DNA of 5,372 bases from an uncultured Fidelibacterota bacterium (GTDB taxonomy: Bacteria; Fidelibacterota; Fidelibacteria; Fidelibacterales; Fidelibacteraceae): NCBI GenBank assembly GCA_937862595.1, contig CALMFL010000119.1:1-5372 (forward strand), given 5' to 3'. Under the pieces are notes generated by a model. That model ran no database searches. It had not been told where the DNA came from and was given only the letters and a program-made list of their open reading frames with translations. The translations under genes and the position numbers were made by a program. This document shows, one piece after another, positions 1 to 5,372 of the stretch; the first letter of the stretch is position 1, and every line of letters starts with the position of its first letter.

Positions 1-1863
1 AGCATAGGCAACCGGGATATTTTTCTTGTCAAAAAGCGTGTATCCGTGATAGTAATCGTAGGTAATATTATCAAGATACGGGCTGAAATACGGATAATCT
101 TCTTCATTTTCGGCAATGCTGAAAGGTAATTTTCCGCTTGGGTTTACAAGTCCGTAAAGGATATTCGCCAGAGCGTTGCCGCCTTCCATGCCCGCATACC
201 ATGCAAATAAAATGGCCGGTGCTTTCTCTTGCCAATTGCTCATATCGATGGCGCTTCCGCCCACATAGCATACCACGGTGTTATTATTGAGCGGCGCTAT
301 TGCATTGATGAGAGCTTCATCTTCGGGAAGCAGTTTCAGGGACGTACGATCGCCTCCCAGGCCCTTTTTTCCGATCAGTTTTTTGGCCTGGGCGGATTTC
401 ATCATTTTATCTCTGGAAGAGATGAGATATTCCCCCTCATCTTCATATGCATAGCCAACGACAAGAATGACCTCGTCTGCTTCTTGCGCTAATCTTTTTG
501 CTTCCTCAAGATTTGAGCCGTCATTTAAAATAACCTCATTGCCTGATTTCTCGTTAAAGGATTTTATTCCCCGATAGGGGGTGATCACATAGGGAGGCGT
601 ACAATTACTGCTTCCGTGGTCTCCGGTATTGGGCAGATCCGCCAGACGGCCGATAACGGCAATTTTTTTGTCATGAGATCTTTTGAATGGAAGAACGCCG
701 TCATTTTTTAACAGGACCATACTTTTTTCAGCGGTTTCTCTTGCCAGATCAATGTGTGATGGACATGTAATAAGTTCATGACCATAATCCATTTTATCCT
801 CGGCAAAAGCATATGCCAATCTTGTGCGCAATATCCGGGTCACGATCTTATCAATATCCTTTTCAGTGATCTCACCCGAAGCGATGCCTTTCTTGATGAT
901 ATGATAGGCATACTGCTGCTGTACCGGCATTTCTACATCCAAACCGGCTTTAATTCCTCCAATTCCATCGTACAATCCATATAACCAATCCGTGCTGACA
1001 AATCCCTTGAAACCCCATTCGTCCCGCAATATGTCGGTTAAAAGTTCTTTATTGGCACCGCATTGCCGGCCTCTGACCGAATTGTAAGCACTCATGATAG
1101 AAGCCGGTTTTCCTTCTTGCACGATCTTCTTAAAATGCGGCAGATAGACTTCTCTCAGCGTCCGGTCATCAACATCGACATTGACCACCCATCGTGAGTT
1201 CTCTATGCTGTTCAAGGCAAAATGCTTCGGACATGCCATGACATGATGTTCCTGAATGCCCCGGACAGCAGCGACTCCCATTTCTCCCAGCAGCCAGGGA
1301 TCTTCGCCATAGGTCTCCTGTGCCCGGCCCCATGCAGGATGCCGTAACAAATTGACGCAGGGTGTTGCGGCATAGTTGGTATGATTGGCCCTCATTTCTA
1401 TGGCAATGGCCTCATGTACTTTTCTTTCAAGATCCACATCCCAGCTGGCGCCTCTCGCCATAGCGACGGGGAAAGTAGTTACTCCGTCTATCGTTTGATC
1501 CATGACCCGTGCGCCCCTTGGCCCATCGGATAACACCCAGGGGGGAATATCTAAGCGTTCATTACGTCCTACATATAAATGAGGGAATCGTTGCTTCATC
1601 ACATAATTCACACCCATTCTCAGTAAGGAACTCCACTTCTTTCCTCCGGCCATTTGGTCAATTTTTTCTTTTAAGGTCATCCGGGCCACAAGATCTTTTG
1701 CCAGTTTGTCAAAATCATCCGATTTCGTCGGTTTTACACCATCAGACTTGCCGGGCACGAGAGAATAATGTTTGTAATTGACGGATTTGAAGTAAATAAT
1801 GGCAAAAAGCACCATGAGAAGGATCAAGATGATCAGCAAAACCCTTAATGTTTTGAGAAGCAT
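1..1863 (-). CDS. Glycoside hydrolase family 3 beta-glycosidase, membrane-anchored (3' end cut by window)
   Basis: This is a GH3 enzyme, probably a beta-glucosidase or beta-xylosidase, that releases terminal sugars from beta-linked oligosaccharides. 621 codons are present and the frame runs off the left edge. Residues 1-25 form a hydrophobic N-terminal anchor (MLLKTLRVLLIILILLMVLF) without a lipobox Cys, so a periplasm-facing, membrane-tethered enzyme is inferred. GH3 hallmarks in order are SDGPRG (D113), GRAQETYGEDP, PKHFALNSIENSR (K213, H214) and FVSTDW, in which D292 is the expected nucleophile. The second domain has GDHGSS, then YEDEGEY, in which E476 is the likely acid/base. The KHFALN form argues against NagZ, which has KHFPGHG. 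The frame stops at DKKNIPVAYA, just before where GH3 proteins usually have FGYGLSYT and a fibronectin-III-like domain, so roughly 100 or more residues are missing. The start is fixed by AGAGG five bases upstream of ATG and an in-frame TGA at 1887-1885. A Lys-rich insert of about 26 residues (479-504) separates the acid/base motif from the GGDR motif. Family is certain; substrate is not. Confidence 0.95.
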   Translation of the reverse strand, partial: MLLKTLRVLLIILILLMVLFAIIYFKSVNYKHYSLVPGKSDGVKPTKSDDFDKLAKDLVARMTLKEKIDQMAGGKKWSSLLRMGVNYVMKQRFPHLYVGRNERLDIPPWVLSDGPRGARVMDQTIDGVTTFPVAMARGASWDVDLERKVHEAIAIEMRANHTNYAATPCVNLLRHPAWGRAQETYGEDPWLLGEMGVAAVRGIQEHHVMACPKHFALNSIENSRWVVNVDVDDRTLREVYLPHFKKIVQEGKPASIMSAYNSVRGRQCGANKELLTDILRDEWGFKGFVSTDWLYGLYDGIGGIKAGLDVEMPVQQQYAYHIIKKGIASGEITEKDIDKIVTRILRTRLAYAFAEDKMDYGHELITCPSHIDLARETAEKSMVLLKNDGVLPFKRSHDKKIAVIGRLADLPNTGDHGSSNCTPPYVITPYRGIKSFNEKSGNEVILNDGSNLEEAKRLAQEADEVILVVGYAYEDEGEYLISSRDKMMKSAQAKKLIGKKGLGGDRTSLKLLPEDEALINAIAPLNNNTVVCYVGGSAIDMSNWQEKAPAILFAWYAGMEGGNALANILYGLVNPSGKLPFSIAENEEDYPYFSPYLDNITYDYYHGYTLFDKKNIPVAYA

Positions 1864-1868
1864 GTTTT

Positions 1869-1873
1869 CCTCT
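1869..1873 (-). promoter_or_regulatory. Ribosome binding site of the GH3 gene
   Basis: On the minus strand AGAGG lies five bases (AAAAC) before the ATG at 1863-1861. An in-frame TGA at 1887-1885 excludes any longer start. The TAA of a small upstream frame (1876-1874) directly precedes this site, so ribosomes ending there could re-initiate on the GH3 gene. Confidence 0.75.
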
Positions 1874-2008
1874 TTAAATGAGATTCACGGTAATGTGCGC
1901 GTTGAAACATGTGTATGGATCTCCGTTGCTTTCACGCTTCCCGTATATACCGGTCGGGTCCATGTCCCGATCAGGGACCTTCGTCTTCCGATCCCCCGCG
2001 ATACCATC
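1874..2008 (-). pseudogene. Possible C-terminal remnant of an outer-membrane beta-barrel gene
   Basis: This is a 44-codon coding-like stretch ending in TAA ten bases before the GH3 start. It sits at the end of a 74-codon open frame that begins at 2098, but only this part looks coded: many codons end in G or C, and the peptide has a plausible protein texture. Its tail (GKRESNGDPYTCF, then a beta-strand-like NAHITVNLI) resembles the last strand of Bacteroidota-type outer-membrane barrels, which often read RG(N/D)xxxxDxYxF followed by an alternating strand. The N-terminal 30 codons upstream look like noncoding sequence, and no barrel continues in this frame. If real, it is the 3' stub of a gene whose body was lost. 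It could instead be a short leader frame coupled to the GH3 gene, or chance. The resemblance is from memory of the family, not an alignment. Confidence 0.25.
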
Positions 2009-2036
2009 ATAAGCTTTGTATTTTTTCAGAAAATGT

Positions 2037-2065
2037 AAACTAATAAAATTCAATGGTATTTGCAA
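2037..2065 (-). promoter_or_regulatory. Weak promoter candidate for the GH3 gene
   Basis: On the minus strand TTGCAA (2065-2060) is followed after 17 bases by TAGTTT (2042-2037), in the most AT-rich part of the gap. The same bases also fit loosely to the Bacteroidota pattern: ATTG, 20 bases, then TAGTTTAC, compared with TTTG and TAnnTTTG. Both matches are imperfect. Transcription would start near 2030 and give an untranslated leader of about 165 nt. A promoter is needed somewhere here because a terminator lies just upstream. Confidence 0.25.
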
Positions 2066-2083
2066 TGAGAGAATATATGGCCA

Positions 2084-2096
2084 GCACCGGGGGTGC
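2084..2096. repeat. Small perfect hairpin
   Basis: GCACC and GGTGC form a 5-bp perfect stem with a GGG loop on the plus strand. It lies four bases from the larger hairpin at 2100-2163. Its role is unknown; it may be part of the same structured intergenic element. Confidence 0.45.
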
Positions 2097-2099
2097 AAA

Positions 2100-2163
2100 G
2101 GTCCCGGCAGGTGTGATGCGATATCTTCAAGTATCCTATATCGGTCTTGCCTGTTCCGGGATC
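2100..2163. repeat. Large imperfect hairpin, structured intergenic element
   Basis: Arms 2100-2107 and 2156-2163 pair over 8 bp with one G-T wobble. After a two-base bulge (TT, 2154-2155), CAGG (2108-2111) pairs with CCTG (2150-2153). After an internal loop, CGATAT (2119-2124) pairs with ATATCG (2138-2143) around a 13-base loop. There is no run of T after it on either strand, so it is not a standard intrinsic terminator. It could be a REP-like palindrome, a protein-binding palindrome, or a folded RNA segment. I recognise no known riboswitch or RNA family. Confidence 0.5.
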
Positions 2164-2176
2164 ATGAGGATAAATA

Positions 2177-2210
2177 AAAAAGCTCTTCCGGTATTTCGGG
2201 AGAGCTTTTT
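2177..2210 (-). terminator. Intrinsic terminator of the protease operon
   Basis: The arms AAAAAGCTCT (2177-2186) and AGAGCTTTTT (2201-2210) pair perfectly. They continue through TCCG/CGGG (2187-2190 with 2197-2200, one G-T wobble) to give a 14-bp stem with the six-base loop GTATTT. On the minus strand the stem is followed by a T-rich tract (TTTTTTATTTA), as expected for a rho-independent terminator. It starts 39 bases after the stop codon of the C25 protein gene. The A and T flanks are symmetric, so it could also stop transcription from the left, although no plus-strand gene ends here. Confidence 0.88.
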
Positions 2211-2248
2211 AATATTTACTGCGTAACGGTCCGTTCCGTTCATTTGTC

Positions 2249-4381
2249 TTACGGCGTGACCACCATATTGGGGCCTTCTTCCAGCCGCCGGATGCTCTTG
2301 ACCGCTTCGGCCTTCACTTCCGGCACCTCCGAATCCAGAACGGCTTCCAGCTCGCCGATCAGCTCTTTATAGTTCGGGTTCATCACGAACCAGCCCAGCG
2401 CTTCAATGACGCCGACGCGGACAATCGGATCATCGCTTTCATCCTGCGCGATCTCGATCAGGGTCTTAACGCCCGGTGTAAAATTGTAATTGCGGAAGGT
2501 GCGGACCTTGGACATGCGTTTTTTGGCTGTCAACGATTTATCCGTAATCGTCGGGATGAGCTCGTCGTTCAGCCAGCTTTGTGAACGGCGGTATTGATAA
2601 TTGATCCTGGCGGTGTCCAACCCGTTTGTTTCAGCGATCTCTGCAAGGAAGTCGTCCGCGCAGGGATGGGCGAAGAGAAGTTCAAGCGAAGATTTGGCCG
2701 AGAAGGAAACGCGTTCCGAGATATCGGCGGCCCAGCGGTCAGCCAGGACGGGAATATAGCCTTTATCCCCGATATGCCCCATCCAGTTGGCGCTGATGCG
2801 GCGTATGAGCTCGCTGGGATCCTTCACGGAGGTTTCCAGCAATTTGCGGAAACCCGGGGTGCGCAGCGATGCCAGCGACTTCAGCGCCTGCAGGCGCACG
2901 TTGGCGGAGGGGTCGGCGGAATAGATGCCGATCAGCGCGGATTCCGCGGCCATGCCCCGGTCCTTTGCCAGCTGATACACGCCGTAGCTGCGAAGGCTGG
3001 CGTCCGGGGACTTCAGCAATTTGCGGTAGGGGGCGTATACATCCGTCCGCGCGGGTTTGGCGAAATGAAAGGTCGGGTCGCCGATGATATGCGATTCGAG
3101 GTAGTTCCTGCTCAGGTGCCATGTCCCGACCGGGACGCCGTGGCGCAGCAGTCCGAGCAGTTCGTTCGCCCAGATATCCTGCCGCACGTTCACGGAATTC
3201 GCGATCCCGGCGACGGTGCTGCCGTTCCCGAAAACATAATTCCCCGAGATGTAGTTTTCCACGAAAAACTGGCCGTTGTAGCATTCGTCGAACACGATCA
3301 CGTCCGCTTCGGGGCGCAGGGTTTTCACATCGTCGGAATAGATGTCCAGCAGGGCGTTGTAGAGGGAATCTTCACGGATCACCGCTTCATCGAAGGTATC
3401 GGCGATCCAGTGTTCCGGGATGTCATAGTTCTCAAGATAATATTTTTTGGACTCGTCGTAATTTCCCCGCTCTTTTGCGGTCCGCAGTTTACTGCGCACA
3501 AAGCGTTTGACTTCCTCGACATTCTCTTTGGCATTTGCCGCCGCGGGAAAGCCGATCAGGTACTGGGCGTCATCACCGCCGTGGGCGTGGAAAATGGCCA
3601 TATCCAGCTGGGGGTCCTGCACCTCTTTCATCACGACGGCCTTCATCTCGCGGCTCATGGTGTGATACAGGTTCTTTACCTGTCCGCCCGGAAGGTAGAG
3701 GTTCGGGAACTGTTCGCGCAGCATGTGGGAATGGTTCTCCCAGGAATTGAGCGATTCCGAATGATAGCCGTGGCCGGTGTAGGTCATGACCGTATCCAGC
3801 GCTTCGGGCCGGCGCTTTTGTTCAACGACGCGCGTCAGGTAGCGTTCTATCACGGCGTATTTCGTGTCATCGTGCACGGGGGGATAGATGCGGCCGCTGT
3901 AGAAATCCTTTTCCACGGTTTGCGGGGATCTTTCGGACAGGGAGTAATAGAACAGGAGCGGATCTTCTTCATCCTGGCCGATATAGTCGAACACCAGGTC
4001 CAGGTCGTCGTAATAGCGGTCGCTGGCAACCGAGATCCGGGTCATGCTGGTAAAGCGGTCCTGGTCGATCTTGAAGGCGGAGGTCATATGCTGGGCATCC
4101 TGGATCAGGACAATGGGAATGTCCCCGATGAAGACCGCGCCTTCCGGCAGGGTGGTCACGGCGAGATCCTGAAGGACGCCGCGAACAGCTTCGGGATTAG
4201 GCCATGCTTCGGCATGGAAGCTGACCTGATAACCTTCTTCGGCGAGCGAGGCGCAGTAGGCGTCGATGGCTGCCGGGATCCGGGCGTAGGTTGCGTCGTC
4301 GGCGAACACCGCGATCACGGGCGCTTTGGCAAAGCTGATCGCAATAAGGCATATACTCAGCAGAAAGAATCGTTTTTTCAT
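2249..4381 (-). CDS. Secreted C25 (gingipain-type) caspase-fold peptidase with C-terminal HEAT-like repeats
   Basis: This 710-residue exported protein (numbered from the ATG at 4381) has a Sec signal peptide at 1-18 (MKKRFFLLSICLIAISFA) and no lipobox. The C25-like domain spans about 19-440. It opens with the strand-helix pattern PVIAVFADDATY and LAEEGYQVSF, then AVFIGDIP, SDRYYDDLDL and FYSGRI. FHAHGG follows, in which H267 is the likely catalytic His. DECYNG carries C367, the likely nucleophile, and HIIGDPTF is the usual C25 end motif. All family landmarks occur in order, so an active cysteine endopeptidase is plausible. The His-Cys gap is about 100 residues, compared with about 33 in gingipains, because of a charged helical insert. 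Residues 450-700 are helical pairs resembling HEAT repeats (for example DPSANVRLQALKSLASL and DDPIVRVGVIEALGWF), which usually bind partner proteins. No type IX secretion C-terminal domain is evident. The gene follows the barrel gene by 21 nt and is probably co-transcribed. Substrate and physiological role are unknown. Confidence 0.85.
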   Translation of the reverse strand: MKKRFFLLSICLIAISFAKAPVIAVFADDATYARIPAAIDAYCASLAEEGYQVSFHAEAWPNPEAVRGVLQDLAVTTLPEGAVFIGDIPIVLIQDAQHMTSAFKIDQDRFTSMTRISVASDRYYDDLDLVFDYIGQDEEDPLLFYYSLSERSPQTVEKDFYSGRIYPPVHDDTKYAVIERYLTRVVEQKRRPEALDTVMTYTGHGYHSESLNSWENHSHMLREQFPNLYLPGGQVKNLYHTMSREMKAVVMKEVQDPQLDMAIFHAHGGDDAQYLIGFPAAANAKENVEEVKRFVRSKLRTAKERGNYDESKKYYLENYDIPEHWIADTFDEAVIREDSLYNALLDIYSDDVKTLRPEADVIVFDECYNGQFFVENYISGNYVFGNGSTVAGIANSVNVRQDIWANELLGLLRHGVPVGTWHLSRNYLESHIIGDPTFHFAKPARTDVYAPYRKLLKSPDASLRSYGVYQLAKDRGMAAESALIGIYSADPSANVRLQALKSLASLRTPGFRKLLETSVKDPSELIRRISANWMGHIGDKGYIPVLADRWAADISERVSFSAKSSLELLFAHPCADDFLAEIAETNGLDTARINYQYRRSQSWLNDELIPTITDKSLTAKKRMSKVRTFRNYNFTPGVKTLIEIAQDESDDPIVRVGVIEALGWFVMNPNYKELIGELEAVLDSEVPEVKAEAVKSIRRLEEGPNMVVTP

Positions 4382-4389
4382 CAATAAGG

Positions 4390-4394
4390 TCCTT
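4390..4394 (-). promoter_or_regulatory. Ribosome binding site deciding the C25 gene start
   Basis: AAGGA on the minus strand lies eight bases before ATG (4381-4379) and five bases before an in-frame TTG (4384-4382). Both spacings are usable. The ATG is preferred because it is the common codon and begins a classic MKKRFFLL signal peptide; starting at TTG would only add one residue. Confidence 0.65.
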
Positions 4395-4402
4395 TTTTTA
4401 CA

Positions 4403-5372
4403 TTAAAAAATATACGCTACTCCCAGTTGAGAGAGACGGTAGCGCGTTTCGGTGTTTTTCGGGATGATCCCGGCATAGCTTCCGCGCACTTCGACGGCAT
4501 GCTCCCGGAAGGGAAAGCGGACGCTCAGCGACACGTGAAGCTGCCGGAGGTCCCGGGCGTAGTACGCGATCTCCTGCCGGGTGATCAGCTCGTAATACCA
4601 GTCGGCAAGGTCGTCGTAGATGACGTCGGCAGGGTTGCCCAAATCTTCGTCGTAGCCCATTTCCAGGGCATAGCGGACATTCCGGAGGCTATAATTGTAC
4701 TGCATGTTCACATGCAGGGTATATTTGGGAAAATAATGCAGAAGCCCCAGAAAATTATCCTCGAACAGCCTGTCCGCGAAGGATCCGGAAACGGTTCCGG
4801 TCCAGCTTTCCCCCGCATCGGACCGGTAGGGCAGGACCAGGCCGGCTTCGAAAAGGCGTTCGGAATATCCGTACATGCGCCGGCCGAGGGTCGGGTGCAT
4901 GGCTTCCGCGGTATTCAGGTACTGCCGGTAAAACACGCCGCTTCCGAAGGTCCGGGTGATGTCGCGCCGCAAGTCGACGCGCCAGTAGAGGCGGGTCATG
5001 TCCCAGCTTCCCTGGGGAACGCGTTCCGTTCCGCCGTCGAACACCCGAGCGGACGAGCGCTCGATATTCGAATCGAAAAGCAGACGTCCGCGCAGATCGA
5101 AGTTCAGGGCGGCCGCGTATCCCCGGATGTTCTGCAGGCGTTCCTCGCTGGTTTCCGCGCGGGTGACCAAAGGCCGGTCCAGGCCGCGGATGCGGAGGAA
5201 GACCGGGGTGCGGCCCTGTTCCAGAACGTATTTTTTCGTATTCATGTCTTCGATGTAGTTGAAGAAGGACCCGGTGATGCCGAGCTGCGAGCGCTCGTTG
5301 AGGAAGGCGATCGCCGGGCGGATGTTCAGGTCGTTGCGCTTGATGTTCGGCATGGGGAAAACGGTCTTGAAC
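4403..5372 (-). CDS. Probable outer-membrane beta-barrel protein, C-terminal part (5' end outside window)
   Basis: 323 codons are visible. The first in-frame ATG (5353) is not a convincing start: it has no Shine-Dalgarno sequence and the frame stays open upstream to the window edge (FKTVFP before the Met), so the gene begins outside. The sequence is a run of short amphipathic strands with alternating aromatic residues and charged or Gly-rich turns, for example LHVNMQYNYSLRN, LHVSLSVRFPF, HAVEVRGSYAGIIP and a final LGVAYIF. A C-terminal strand ending in Phe is the usual signal for insertion by the BAM complex, so outer-membrane location is inferred. There is no hydrophobic helix and no recognisable enzyme motif. 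I cannot name a family; it could be a transporter, a surface-structure component or the barrel of a larger protein whose N-terminal domains are not visible. The stop codon is 21 nt before the C25 peptidase start, so the two are likely one operon. Confidence 0.72.
   Translation of the reverse strand, partial: FKTVFPMPNIKRNDLNIRPAIAFLNERSQLGITGSFFNYIEDMNTKKYVLEQGRTPVFLRIRGLDRPLVTRAETSEERLQNIRGYAAALNFDLRGRLLFDSNIERSSARVFDGGTERVPQGSWDMTRLYWRVDLRRDITRTFGSGVFYRQYLNTAEAMHPTLGRRMYGYSERLFEAGLVLPYRSDAGESWTGTVSGSFADRLFEDNFLGLLHYFPKYTLHVNMQYNYSLRNVRYALEMGYDEDLGNPADVIYDDLADWYYELITRQEIAYYARDLRQLHVSLSVRFPFREHAVEVRGSYAGIIPKNTETRYRLSQLGVAYIF

Noticed and set aside
1964..1978. GTCCC-GATCA-GGGAC inverted repeat as an operator
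   Set aside because: It is only five base pairs with a five-base loop inside the coding-like stub; too short to support a regulatory call.
1799..2038. A 79-codon plus-strand frame spanning the GH3 start and the gap
   Set aside because: It overlaps the GH3 N-terminus in antisense, has no ribosome binding site that I can see, and its product resembles no protein I know.
3757..3784. GHGYHSES in the C25 protein (His204 from the ATG) as the catalytic His motif
   Set aside because: It follows FYSGRI by about 40 residues, where C25 proteins have their next core strand. The later strand LDMAIFHAHGG fits the position of the catalytic GHG motif better.
2594..4387. A 597-codon open frame on the plus strand opposite the C25 gene
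   Set aside because: The minus-strand product has a signal peptide and all C25 landmarks in order. The plus-strand product is a His/Val/Gly-rich string with no recognisable domain, as expected of the antisense of a GC-rich gene. Several shorter plus-strand frames here are Arg/Ser/Pro-rich shadows of the same kind.
4403..5353. Treating the barrel protein as complete from the ATG at 5353
   Set aside because: No ribosome binding site precedes this ATG, no signal peptide follows it, and the frame is open to the window edge, so the Met is probably internal.

Overview
The window holds three genes, all on the minus strand, so transcription runs right to left. Two of them are cut by the window edges. 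The organism is a diderm (Gram-negative) bacterium: there is a protein that looks like an outer-membrane beta-barrel ending in Phe, and two exported or membrane-anchored enzymes. A gingipain-type (family C25) caspase-fold protease beside a barrel protein is most reminiscent of the Fibrobacterota-Chlorobiota-Bacteroidota superphylum or nearby uncultured lineages. The clear Shine-Dalgarno sequences (AAGGA, AGAGG) are not typical of core Bacteroidota. The phylum assignment is therefore inference only.

Right to left: (1) positions 5372-4403 carry the C-terminal part of a probable outer-membrane beta-barrel protein whose reading frame is open to the window edge. (2) 21 nt downstream begins a 710-residue secreted protein (4381-2249). 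It has a complete C25-like caspase-fold domain with a candidate His/Cys dyad, followed by about 250 residues of HEAT-like helical repeats. The two look like one operon, closed by a strong intrinsic terminator at 2177-2210. (3) An intergenic stretch of about 385 nt (1864-2248) contains the terminator, a cluster of further hairpins, a weak promoter candidate, and a short coding-like stretch that resembles the tail of another barrel protein. (4) Positions 1863-1 encode a membrane-anchored glycoside hydrolase family 3 enzyme lacking only its C-terminal end.

The right-hand operon is about 58-60% G+C in the lines I counted and the GH3 gene about 46%. With the terminator and the possible gene relic between them, this suggests the two halves have different histories. 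The GH3 enzyme would act on beta-linked oligosaccharides in the periplasm. The protease and barrel probably work together at the cell envelope, but their substrate and exact role cannot be read from this window.
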